Source: Larix kaempferi
Taxonomy: Eukaryota > Streptophyta > Pinopsida > Pinales > Pinaceae
Direction: 5' to 3'
Assembly: GCA_027924585.1 (NCBI GenBank)
Contig: BSBM01000140.1
Span: 7,746,001-7,810,000 of the forward strand
DNA: 64,000 nucleotides
Position 1 is the first letter of the stretch, and the number at the start of each line of letters is the position of its first letter. The position numbers and the translations under genes are program-made. Positions 10,512-21,912 of this stretch are shown one piece after another. The notes under the pieces were generated by a model that had not been told where the DNA came from, made no database searches, and saw only the letters and a program-made list of their open reading frames with translations.

Positions 10512-13500
10512 TTACTTGTGGCTCGCCCTCGAGCCACTCGCACTAGCGCGTGGTCGCTTTACTTGCGCATCTGCTTTCAGAGGTATGCGCATCACTCCTA
10601 AGTCTCCTAGGATGCCTTTCATTTCTGTGAACTTGGTAGGAAAGATATCCTGGTAGTCACGTAATAGATCTGAAATATGCCCAACAGTTTCATCATCCCA
10701 ATAGTCTCCTATAGAAGCAAACTTGGGTTCGGCTTCTGTACCAATGTTAACCTTTTTGAGCTTGATGTGTTCTGTAATGGCAGGGATATCAAGCTGAGGA
10801 CCTTCAACATTGCGCGTCCCTTCTGATTCTGGGATATTGATGTTGCGAGGATCATCCTCCTCTTCTCCAGCGGTGAAATTATAGCACTCCAGGGCATGTT
10901 CTATCTGAACAGCCCAATCCGGTTGGGAATATTCTGGTAATAGACATGGTTCAAATACCTTCTTTTTAATACACTTCAAAGCCTGATCAATACTTGGATG
11001 CTCTGACTCAAAGCTGAAGGTAAGTTGAAAACTTTCTATCATAAGAGGCCAAGTAAGAGTGCCTCTGTGCAATTCTGTTTCAGTGTACTAGTTCCTTGGA
11101 ACTGTGTCCAATGTGTGGATGAATAGGTGAACCCACTCATCGTCCGGAATATCCGACCATTGCTGAATGCATGCTTCAATGTGTGACCCAAGGTCACTCT
11201 GTCCCTCATATTTGCGCGACACTTCTGCTATAGTGTCCTGGAATCTGCGCAGTATCAATCTGCGACAGTCTTACCATGTGTGAATATTCTCTTTATGCAC
11301 ACCCCACCATCTTGCGGGTGTAGCGCGCAGTGATACATCTAATGCCTGTATGCGCTGCTGTTCTGGAAGTTGTTGTTCATATGCCTGTATGAATTTGCTT
11401 ACTTCAGTTAAACCATCAAAAATTGGAGTGTCAGTCAATTCTGTGCCAATCCATCGAATGGATTTAGTCATCATGGCGCAACGTCTTGTAGAAACCTCAT
11501 GTAAGTGATTCTGCCAGTTTTCCAATCCTGCATCTGAGTCTGATGTGCACGAGCTATCGCATCGCCAGCTGATATGGCCATCTGCTATGGGATTGACATA
11601 GTCACTCTGACTAGCAGTCATCTGATACAAACTTTCCATGTGGCACGCTTCTTCTTCCGCCCGAATGGGTTCTATATATCGTGGTCCTTGAATAGGATCA
11701 AGCGGTACAATGACCCTAATCTGGTCGTCCTCGAAGGTCATCTGTCTTTTCTTCAAATTAATGACAGCCAAATTATCAAATGCCCAGTCTATACCTAAAA
11801 GTGCTGGGTAAGGTCTACTATCATCCAGAATTTTGATTACTTCAAAGTCTGCAGAACTTCTTACTCCCTCGATATCAATAGGTACATTGGGTAATCTGCC
11901 CAATGGAGAGACTCGTTGCTGGTTCGTGAGTCTTAGCTGGATGGGGGATCTTGTAAGTTGAGGGCTTCCCATCTGTTCCCATGTCTGCATGGTGAGAACA
12001 TTAACTTCTGAGCCCAAATCTAAAATAACTTCGTCCATCTCAAATGCTCCAATCTGTGCTGTGAGCCTCATCTCTTTTCCAGTTCTAGTGTGACTCCCAA
12101 TCTGGTGAACAGCACGCTGCGGCGTGTTCGTCGAAGCAGGTTGTTGACATTTATCCAATAGGTGTTGAAGTTCCATAGTTGCTTTTTCATTGCGCAACAA
12201 CTTTAAACAGTTTCTTAGAAAAGTATGGACAGTGCCTAGCGCATCTCCTTCATCAGGCCTTCCGGATGTAGTGGCCTGTTCTTGTACCAGGTTGTCTTGT
12301 CTTAGGATTTGCGATCTAATATCTTTATGCGGAGTTGCGACAGAACTTGAAGCTCTGGGATCTCTGAAATACTCTTGGGCTTGCTTGAATGCTTCTTTTT
12401 GCTTCTGCAGATTAAGTGGGGCTGGTTTAATATTAGCGCGGCACACCCATTGCGTCGCTTGCTTTCCAGTTCCCGACTCTGGCGCACCAGTGGTTGTTCC
12501 ACTGCGCGTCACGATATTAACTGTACGGTCTGGTTCCATTTTTTCTGCTCCAATCAATTGAATATTCTGGTTGACCTGTGGCGTCTTTGCTTGCATCTTA
12601 GCCATCAACTGAGGGCATTCTTCAATGATATGATCATAAGATTTGCAATATCTGCAAAGGGTTGTAGGGTTTTGGCAATCTCTTGCAAAATGACCTTGCG
12701 CTCCACAATTATAACAAGTGATCTGGCCTCTTCCGTGGCCAAAATTTGTTGCGCGTCCGCGGCCTCTATAATTTCCTGTTCGGCCGTCGCGAGTTTGGTC
12801 ATACTGTGGACCCGCTGTGGGTCCTTGTGTCTCTGATTGTACTCTATAAACATCTTGCTTTCTTTCTATCATAAGATCATATGCTCTACAATTGTTCTCA
12901 TCATGGCCTACTGATTTACAGAAATTACAATATAAGTTCTTTGGAGTTTGTACATATTTCTGAAGTAAGTGACATTCTTGTGGCCTATGACCTCTAGTTC
13001 TACAGATTTCACACCAAGGTCCCTGTGCCTGTGGTAAAGGGTTAGGTGCTCCAGTTGCAATATACTCTATGAAAACGGGACAATGGTCCTTTGAATGACC
13101 TTGTGCTTTACATTTTGTACACCATATCTCCTCCTTAGCATCCTTGCCTTTCTTAATATCATGCACTTGCAAGGTTAAGTTTGCTAATTGGTTTTGCAAC
13201 TGCGCAACATCGTTGCTTGTTCCAGCAATTGGTGAAGCTTCTAGTTTCATAGCCATCTCTAGAGCTTGTTCCTGAGTAGTGAGATTCTATTGCATAAGAG
13301 GAAGTCTAATGTGTGGAAGCAACGCAGCAATGAACCATTCCTTATGCTGTTGTGGTGCAAACTCAAAGCTTACTTGATCTATCAAGGATTTGAACTTTTG
13401 GTCAAAGTCCCATACTGACTCTGTAGGTAACTGTTTTATGTCTTTGAGCTCTGTTATGCACTGTGATTCTGATTTAGGTTTCTTGAATTCTCTAATCATT

Positions 13501-14540
13501 GCATTTCTTACCTCAGCAAGCGTTCTATTCTGTGTTGCTGAGTATTTCATGAACCAAGTTAAGGCTCTTTCTCTTAGTGTGGTTGCTAACTGGACCAGTT
13601 TAACAGCATCATCGTTAATTTGCTTAATTGTCCAAATGGCTTCACATAGGAACCAGTGTTGCTCAGGGTCTTCTATCCCTGTTCCTTTAAAAGTTGGTAG
13701 TTTCATGTCATCACCCATCTTTCTTGGGCTAGGTTGAGGTGGAGGTGTTGTAGCAGTTCTTCTGGGCTGGTTGAACAAAGGTGGCACAGAGGTACTAGAA
13801 GTACCGTGTGGGCTTCTAGAAGGTGTTACGGCGGGGTTATGCTGAGCTTCGTCTGGATTTTGCGGTGTAAAAGGGTGGTAAGGGATATGAGCGCTCCCTT
13901 GTCTTTGTATGTGGCTTTCTCTAGGAACTTGACTGTCTTCTGGGCTCGACTCAAAAGAATGTTGGTCAAGGCCTACTTTATACCATTTTCCACTACGAGT
14001 GCAACCAATAACTTCAGGGTCACTATCAGAGTCTACGGACATTACTTGTCTATGCTATTCATCTGAAGCTATACATAGTTTTGCTTTTTCATACAGAAGC
14101 ATTTTAATCCATAAGTTCAAAGAATTTAGGAACTTACCTCTATGTGCTTGAAAGAAACTCCTCTCAGCTTCACTTAAACTCTTTCTTGTATCCACTACAA
14201 ACTCAGTGATGAAACCTTCCAGTAGACTATTCAACCAAAAGTCTACTGCGCGGGACACGGGATTGTCTATTCGCTTCAAAATATTGATTAGCTCAGGCGT
14301 CCAAGCGATGGGTCGATCCACATACACAGTGGGTGTAGTGTCTACTAACTTGGCTATCCAAGCATGCAATTCAAATGCAAATGTGACAAAGAAAATTTCG
14401 TGAAGATCAGTATAAATATACTTCTGCAACCAGTCTTCTGTCCGGAGCCTAGAGCTTCGATTTTCTTGTTCAGCGAACTCTTTAGCTTTTAAATCAAACC
14501 AGTCTTCAATTTCTTTAACTGTAGGATTCCAGTAACACAT
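10512..14540 (-). pseudogene. Element C gag-protease polyprotein with five zinc knuckles
   Basis: One continuous frame of 1,343 codons with no frameshift, broken only by four stops: TAG at 14052-14054, TAG at 13284-13286, TAA at 11268-11270 and TAG at 11088-11090. In order it holds an N-terminal domain (14540-14055), a Ser/Pro-rich linker, and a retrotransposon gag domain (about 13740-13290; QHWFLCEAIW to FIAALLPHIR). Next come five CCHC knuckles (CTKCKAQGHSKDHC near 13121 down to CRYCKSYDHIIEEC near 12640) and a retropepsin-like domain with DLGSEVNVL at about 12000-12030. A second gag-like segment follows (FDGLTEVSKFIQAYEQQLPE, ATPARWWGVH; about 11490-11000). Last comes an RT N-terminal stub (LLRDYQDIF, MRIPLK), cut off and joined to a terminal SGSRASHK tail and stop. 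Confidence 0.85.
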
Positions 14541-14562
14541 TTGTTAGCTAAGCAAGTCTCAG

Positions 14563-14807
14563 GGCAACAGAACCATTTGTTGGCTCCTTCTTTCTCTGGG
14601 TTTCGCCTCAATCTCGTGTGTCGCTGCAATAACAAGTCTCAGTCACGCGGCAACGGAACCATTTGTTGGCTCAACAACAGGGTTCAAAGCAGCGGAAGTG
14701 ACGTGATTAAGAAGTCATAAGGAAACAGAACCATTTGTTGGCTCAGCAACAGGGTTCAAAGCAGCGGAAGTGACATGATTAAGAAGTCATAAGGCAACGG
14801 AACCATT
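14563..14807 (-). repeat. Element C primer-site region, repeated four times
   Basis: Read on the - strand, TGGTTCCGTTGCC starts two bases after the 5' LTR end and is the natural primer-site candidate; the matching tRNA would end GGCAACGGAACCA, species not identified. The + strand string ggcaacggaaccatttgttgg, with small variants, recurs at about 14563, 14649, 14721 and 14793. The last three are in 72 bp tandem units. Each unit repeats the primer site together with the first bases of the adjoining LTR end (tgttggct). Confidence 0.75.
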
Positions 14808-16304
14808 TGTTGGCTGCTTTTTGGACAGACCCGGGTTTTAATGAAGCGCAGCAACAAAACCCCTTGGCGCACTGGCCCTCTCGGCAACGAGCTGCGCGGA
14901 AGCTCGAGGTCTCACCCGAAGTGGCTATGGGGAGGCTAAGGAATCAGGTTTCCTTAACCTAGGCGACGCGGAGACTGCTCTTTCCTCCTCGACGATTCCT
15001 CTAAGGTGAATGTCTGACCCTTCTTCAGACTCATGAGCACGGCAGCGCTCAAGCTCCTTCTCAGCAACTTAGATGCGTGGTACTTCCACTCCTGCGCTAG
15101 GACCAACGATCCTCTGCGCCGATATTCTATGCGTCGTTTCGCTAGCGCGCCCGTCACAGCAATGGATTCCCTTGTCCCTGCGGCGATAGCATTCACTTCT
15201 TCTTCTTCGCCACTTAACAATTACAGTTAGAGGGAACCTCACGAACTCACTAAACACTTATAAAGATATTGCACGATTCATGTATACATAAGTAATGAAC
15301 TAAACAGGCAGTCATTCAACACCGCATTATGACAAGAAGAAGTATGAAGCTCATCTCCTCGAGGAAAACCACGTCCACGGGAGTGTTATATTAACCAGAA
15401 AATGATAGACTATACAATATGCTGCGCACACAGCTGCCGCCTTAGATCTTTCCAGGAAACTCCACGCACACAGCTGGGAGCCCTTCTCTCGATCTAGTCT
15501 CTTCCTCTTCAGAGATTATAATAGTTCAGACATCGACTCCGACTGTCTGCAACTCAAGGATTAGCTTCACTGCTAACCAGCTCTAACTCCTGTTTTCTAG
15601 CAACACGGTAGAAAACAATCAACAAGATCGTAATAGAAGAAGATCAACTCGATCAATCCTTCTTACATCTATTATCTACTATCTTAGCTAGCTCACTCAC
15701 AGGCTTAGCTAATTGACTTGCTAATTAACCAGCTCACTAACTAGCTAACTAACATCTACCCTTTACAATTATGCATATATATAGGTGGCCATGGCGGTCG
15801 CACCTTTACAAAACTGTGGGCCTTTCCCAGCAGTAATCCCCAAAAACCCTAACCACGCACATGGCTAGGTGTACTATAGGCGCTGCTTGCAGTCATGTCG
15901 TCGCTTCTTGCAGGCTCCATGATTTCCGGCGCAGCTTACGGGTATGGGCACCTTGTCCTTCGCCTTTAATGCTTTGGTCCATTGCTCCTCCTTGGTCCGA
16001 GCAACCATAACTTCTGTATTCAGCCTTAATGAGGGTAGCTGAGCCCTCTACTCCATTGCTTCATTCATTGCGGTAGCTGGGCTTTCCACTCAGCTACCTT
16101 CATTCTCTTCTGACGTGCGCGCCAGCTCCGTGATTTCTGGTCCGTAATCTACGCTGAGATTATCCATCTGGCACCGTACTGCGCACCGTCTACTTCTGTT
16201 CCCAAAATTGGCGTTTATTCAAAATTTAGCACTTTCTCTTCCATACTTGTGCTTTTTCCTCAAAATTCGCAGCTTTTACCATAGCTGCGGCCTTGGCTCC
16301 AACA
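14808..16304 (-). repeat. Element C 5' LTR
   Basis: 1,497 bp, TGTTGGCTGC...GGCTCCAACA. Outer edge defined by the ATCTC duplication at 16305. Inner edge two bases from the candidate primer site. Confidence 0.9.
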
Positions 16305-16309
16305 ATCTC

Positions 16310-16640
16310 CCAGGTCAATTTACATGCTCATCTGCACAACCTATCCACTGCCATAGAGTATCAACCTGATACTCACCATACATCATGCTGATGTACGTCA
16401 TCACATGATCATCCTGATCATCATCATAGCATCGTCCTGATGCATATCATCCAGATTATCATCCTGATACTCATCACACATGATCATCTTGATCATCGTC
16501 ACTGCATCGTCCTGATGCATATCATCCAGAGTATCATCCTGATACTCATCACACATGATCATCCTGATCATCATCACTGCATCATCCTGATCCATATCAT
16601 AATACATGATTAAACTGATCATACAAAACATCCAACTGAT
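16310..16640 (-). repeat. Element B 3' tandem array, part 2 (about 74 bp units)
   Basis: Two to three units of about 74 bp built on gcatcgtcctgatgcatatc and catgatcatcctgatcatc (about 16425-16620), right after the stump of the 88 bp array that C interrupted. It corresponds to the gatcaggtggatcatg array of copia E (37850-38160). The 110-codon open frame across it is repeat-encoded and Asp/Met-rich, and is not taken as a gene. Confidence 0.75.
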
Positions 16641-16760
16641 GCATATACAAAGCAGGAACTGGAGAATCGCCCTGATGCTCATCACACAGTGCTTACATCC
16701 ACATCCATGGAAGGGTCGTCCTATCACCATGCTTGGAATGGCTCCTACAAATGTGTCACA

Positions 16761-19700
16761 TCACTTCTTCCTCGAAGTGTCTTCAATCTGAAGAACACCA
16801 AGCCTCTCTCTGAAGTACTCAAAATTCACTCTATCTAGTGGTTTCGTCAACACATCTGCAACCTACTCATCTGTCGCAACATACAGGAGCTCCACTGCTC
16901 CTCTCTGCACCATATCCCTGATATAGTGATATTTGATCTCAATGTACTTCGAACTGTCATGGAACACCGGGTTCTCTGACAACTTCACATAACTCTGGTT
17001 GTCACATTAGATACAGATAGCTCCCAATGGGAGATCAAATAACTCAGATAGTAGCTTCCTCAGCCATACTTACTCACAACTAGCTGAACAAGCTGTGACA
17101 TACTCTACTTTGGTTGTACTCAGTGCTATGCAAGACTACTTCCTACTAAACCAAGATATCACACTCGATCCCTTACTAAAGCAGCACCCATAAGTGCTTT
17201 TCCTATCTGTAGCACTTCCTTCCCAATCTGAATAAACATAACCCTCTAGGTTAAACTTTTGATTCGCATCATACTTGAACCCACAATCAATTGTACCCTT
17301 CAGGTACCTCAGAATATGCTTTATAGCAAGTAGGTGAACACCTCTAGGATCCATCAGGAACTGGCTCAATGTGTTCACCGCAAATCAAATATCTGGTCTC
17401 GTGTTCGTTAGGTACATCAAGGACCCAATCATCTGACAATACACCGTGACATCAACCGGATCAGATGAAGCATCACACAAAAGCTTCAGGTTCGATGCCA
17501 TAGGTGTGGGCATGGCCTTGCATTCCATCATCCCGAACCACTTCAGGATCTCTATTGCATACTTCCGTTGTCCAAGGAAGATTCCATCTGCACTCTGCCA
17601 CACCTCCATGCCTAGAAAGTAATGCATCATCCCCAAGTCCTTCATCTCGAACTCGGAAGCGAGCTTCCTCTTTGTATCGACAATCAATCTATCCTCACCT
17701 GTAACAAACAGGTCATCCACATACAATAGTAGTATCATTGAATTTCCTTCCTCAACCTTGTAGTAAAGGTTGGAATCCGCTTTACTCTTGGTAAAGCCCA
17801 AACTAGATAGAAAGTTTCCTATTCTACCATACCAAGTCCTAGGAGCTTGCTTCAAGCCATAAAAGGATTTGTTCAATCTTCACACATATGACTCCATGTC
17901 ATGTGTCTCAAACCCGAGTGGATGCTCCACATACACTTCCTCTTCGACTACACCATTCAAGAAAGCTATCTTGACATCCATCTGGTGTATCTTCCACTTC
18001 ATCACTGCAGCCAGAGAAAGTATTGTTCTGATGGAAGTGTATCTGGCTACAAGTGCAAAAGTCTCTTCATAGTCTATTCCCTCTTTCTTGGAGAAGCCAC
18101 AAGCTACAAACCTCGCCTTGTATTTCTCTATGCTGCCATCTGCAGCATGATTGATCTTATAGATCCACTTGGAAGTCACAACAGACTTCCCTTCAGGTCT
18201 TGGGACCACATCCTAAACATCATTCTTCAGGATCGATTGGTACTCCTTGATCATGGCATCCTTCCATTCTTTCTTTTCCGCTGCTTATTCATAACTGGAA
18301 GGTTCTTTGTTCATAATGTCATAGAGCAAGGAAACATAACTGGTATGTGATCTAGTCCTCTTCCTTTCTATGTGTTCTTCTTCTAGAATGCCATACCTTT
18401 CTACATCTTGGATGAGCTCTCTAGCCCATGCAGGTTTCCTCTTGTGAGAGTTGTTCTTATAGGGTGGATCTATAGGTTCTTGTGGATCTTCAATTTCACG
18501 ATCTTCTTCTGGAATTGCTTCTTTCATAGTGGTGTCTTGAAATTTGGTTACCTCTGGTTCTTCATGGTCTTCAACTGGTGTCTTCCTCGATTTGATGTAT
18601 GCTGAGTCTTCATCAAATGTTACATCCCTGCTGATGTCAATATTCTTGAACCCTGGAAAGTATATTCTATAAGACTTCGATCTTTCACTGTAACTCACAA
18701 AGATGCCCTTCTTTCCTGAAGGATCTAGCTTTGTCCTCTTTTCCTTTGAAATGTGTGTAAATACTGGACAACCAAATATTCTGAGATGGCTAACTTTACG
18801 TTTCTTACCAGAGAAAAATTCTTATGGTGTCTTGTTGTCAAGTATCTTGTGAGGTGTTCTGTTCTGCACAAATACAGCTGTCCTAGCTGCTTCTGCCCAT
18901 AGATGCATAGGAAGATAGATTTTTAGTTCCTTTCTGCAACTCCATTTTGTTGTGGATTGTAGGGAGCAGTCAACTCCCTCTTAACCCTTGAATCACTACA
19001 TAGCTTCTTGAAATCACCTGAAGTGAATTCTCCGCCATTGTCGGATCTGAATTTCTTGATCTTCTTATCAGTTTGATTTTCTATCAAGGCTTTGAATTCC
19101 TTGAACTTATCAAATACTTCATCTTTATTCTTTAAGAAATAAACCCAAGTCTTCCTAGAGAAATCATCAATGAAGGAAACATAGTATACATACCCACTCA
19201 GAGAACTAGATGACATCGGACCGCATACATCAGAGTGGATGATTTCCAAGATTCCTTTTGCTTTGCTTTCACTGCTTGGAAATGCTTTCTTTGTGTTCAT
19301 TCCTTTTGCACATCCTTTGCAAACCCCTTCATGCTTTGACTGGATTTCAGGAAGACCTTCTACTTCTTTGCTTGCAATTGGTAGTGCTCTATATTGCATG
19401 TGTGTAAGACTTCTGTGTGAAAGTTCACTTGGCTCCATGGACTCATGTACCATGGCATGTTTAGGTTGTCCCTTTAATTTGTACAATCCTCCCCCTTCCT
19501 CTCCATCACTACTGCATCATCTATGGTCTTACCCTTAGGCCACATGAGTACTTGGCCGTCCACAAATGCAACTCTAATTCCTATTGCATCCAAATATGAT
19601 ATGTATAGGAGATTCTTCTTTAGCCCAGGCACATATAGAGCATCTTTCATTTTCAAAGACTTCCCCGAGTCTAGTTAGTAGGAGGATTCACCACTTCCTT

Positions 19701-20739
19701 TGATAGGATATTGATAGTCATCCCCAAGTTTCACCTTATGAGGTCGCTCATGTTTAGGTAGATCTACAAAGGATTATTTAAACCCATTCATGTCTTTGGA
19801 AGCCCCACTATCAATAAGCCAATCATCACATCCATGAGAGATAGTACCTGTGAGAGCAGAGATTAGAACATATTCATCTTCACTTGATGAGTCATCACTT
19901 TCCGCTCTAGTCTTCTTCTTGGGAGGTTCATAATCCTCAGAAGCATGAGCATGATATCTCTTCTTGTTGAAGTTGTTGTTGTTGTTCTTTTTGTTCTTAG
20001 GACATTCTGAGAAAAAGTGTCCCTTCTGATTACATGTAAAACATCTTAGATCTTTCTTATCGCTATGATGATGGTGTGGAGTTTTCTTGTGATAAGATTG
20101 CTCCCTCTTGGAATTTCCTTTCTTGGTGTGCACTATGAGAGATTGATCTTCATTTCCCATGTTTTATTCTCAGGCCACAAGCCTAGCTTATTCTTGTGAA
20201 CATTCCTCCCACAATCTACTGAAAGAGATCAGTTTCCTTCTTGCATAGATTCCTTGGATGAAGGAGTCCCATGACCTAGGTAGGCCATTCAATGTGGTCA
20301 TTACAATTTCTCCATTCTCTACTACTTCATCCACAGCTTCAAGTTGTTCCTTGATTTGAGATACCTTAGAAAAGTAGGATTGAATGGTCTCTCCATTCTG
20401 AAGCTCTACCCCTTTCAATTGGTTCCACAGAGTCATCTTCTGATTTATGTTCTTTCCTTCAAACAACTTGGTCAAGGAGTCAAACATATCCTTAGGTGTC
20501 TTTAGGGAAGACACACGAGGTATGAGATGGTCTTTGATAGAATCAACAATGATTCTCTTAGCCTTGACCAAGTTCTTCTTGTGTAAGGCTTTAGCTTCTT
20601 CTCCCTCTAGGACAGGAACCTCTTCACGTATGTAAGTGTCCAACTCATTCTCTTCTAGGATTAACCCAATCCTATACTTCCAGGATTGGAAGTTATTAGC
20701 TCCTTCAAGCTTATCCTCAAGCTTGGTGTGGTGAGACAT
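16761..20739 (-). pseudogene. Element B copia gag-pol, broken
   Basis: The copia order is complete. Gag begins MSHHTKLEDKL at 20739; the zinc knuckle is CFTCNQKGHFFSEC (about 20040), the protease [11 protein letters not shown] (about 19800), and GAG-pre-integrase HRSLTHMQYRAL (about 19400). Integrase has HSDVCGPM and [10 protein letters not shown] with [11 protein letters not shown] (about 19250-18925), RT has [12 protein letters not shown] and [11 protein letters not shown] (about 17860-17700), and RNase H (YSDWEGSATDRKS) continues to about 16800. Gag and protease share one frame, integrase lies in a second and RT/RNase H in a third, so at least two frameshifts separate them, plus several stops. 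The usual terminal stop is lost and the frame would run to TGA at 16761. Compared with near-intact E, the domain content is colinear. Confidence 0.9.
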
Positions 20740-21300
20740 CTTAAAGAGTAATTCAAATGGAAATAGAAAAGTTATTAGGTCTTACCACTTGATTTGCTGA
20801 AAATCGAATCTGGAGCTGGATTAGGGTTTGTCAGAGAAACCCTAAAAATTCAAAATTTGAATTTCAAACTTTTGAAAGGATAGAAAGATTCACTTTGCTG
20901 AGATGGTCAAGCTGGTATACTCAGAATTTAAAATCTGCAAATTTTCACCCCTAAAAATTGCTTTTGAAAATTCCAGATTGACTAGACAAGACCCTGAATT
21001 AGGGTTTGATTTTCGCGGAGCTTCACCCAACCAAAAAGTTCAATCCAAAGCTCTAAAACTCAATTTTTCATAGGAGCTTCCATCCATGGTATTAGATTAC
21101 AGAAATTCCAACTTTTGCAGAAACCCTAATTTTCGGGCCAAAAACTAAAAATGCTGAGAATTGAATTTTGTCTCGATAGAAAGATGCGCCCTTGCTAGGA
21201 GAGTCAATCTAGCCTCCTGCCTTTGATGATTTGTGGAGAGAAACCCAAAAATTAAGAATCCCTAGCTTCTGCAGCTGCACAGTGCCATCTTCTTAGGTCA

Positions 21301-21312
21301 GCTCTGATACCA
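21301..21312 (-). promoter_or_regulatory. Element B primer binding site
   Basis: The - strand reads TGGTATCAGAGC directly after the 5' LTR. This is the standard plant copia site complementary to initiator methionine tRNA. Confidence 0.9.
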
Positions 21313-21907
21313 TGTTAATTTTTCGATAATTTCATTCCATTCAGGATATCTAAGAGAATAACATGTACAACATATTTGGAACATATCAATCATAGACACA
21401 ATAACAAGCACACAAGAGAGATGGAGTTTCACTGGGGAAAACCAAGAAGGTGAAAAACCCCGCAACTTCCTCAAAGATAGAATAAGCCCCAATACAAGAT
21501 CACAAGGATCAAACCCAATAAGATGTCTCTAGAAGATACTCCCCCTCCTCCACATGTGCACCACTTTCTCACTTAGCTATGCGAGCTTGATAAGTGAGTG
21601 AATGAATAGAATGAGAGAGACACACCCTCTATTTATACACTGACTTGACCTACCAATAAATCACTGGGGCCGACTTCCTAATGAAGCCTAATAACCCAAC
21701 CACATGACCTAACTAGGGCCAACCCCACACTGGTGGTCGAATAACCCATCAATACAAATGATGACACTTACAATGTAACTTGCGACATTTGCAAGTACAA
21801 ATGATGACACTTCCAATTAGAGGAATACGACATCTCTGTTGGATATACAATCAAGTACAAATGTAATATACAAGTGAATATCTTACAAAGTTACAAATAC
21901 ATCAACA
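21313..21907 (-). repeat. Element B 5' LTR
   Basis: 595 bp, pairs with 7616-8216. On the - strand a TATAAATAGAGGG promoter-like string (about 21625-21637) matches the TATAAATAG of copia E in position within the LTR. Confidence 0.9.
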
Positions 21908-21912
21908 TGCCT

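Larger units (their letters stand above)
9003..16304 (-). mobile_element. Element C: non-autonomous Ty3/gypsy LTR element
   Basis: TGTTGGCT at 9003 to CCAACA at 16304, 7.3 kb, flanked by ATCTC (8998-9002 and 16305-16309). LTRs are 9003-10510 and 14808-16304. Orientation is - strand. The internal region holds only a gag-protease frame that stops at the very start of the RT domain and then jumps to the 3' terminus. RNase H and integrase are absent, so any past mobility needed proteins supplied in trans. It belongs to the superfamily of A, by LTR blocks and the shared terminal tail and purine tract. The two LTRs are much more alike than those of A, consistent with its being the youngest level of the nest. 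Confidence 0.92.
7616..21907 (-). mobile_element. Element B: Ty1/copia LTR retrotransposon, hosting element C
   Basis: TGTTAA at 7616 to TCAACA at 21907, flanked by the duplication TGCCT (7611-7615 and 21908-21912). It lies on the - strand, inserted in the integrase gene of A. LTRs are 7616-8216 and 21313-21907, about 600 bp each. The primer site TGGTATCAGAGC abuts the 5' LTR (21301-21312 on the + strand, complemented) and the purine tract (ccttcgtagttaagagggag read on the - strand) abuts the 3' LTR. Without C it is about 7.0 kb, the same plan and family as D and E. Gag-pol is broken by frameshifts and stops. Confidence 0.92.

Noticed and set aside
12190-12836. 123- and 153-codon + strand open frames
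   Set aside because: Antisense shadows of the gag zinc-knuckle region of element C.
16401-16730. 110-codon Asp/Met-rich frame
   Set aside because: Encoded by the 74 bp tandem units of copia B; the periodic sequence follows the DNA repeat.
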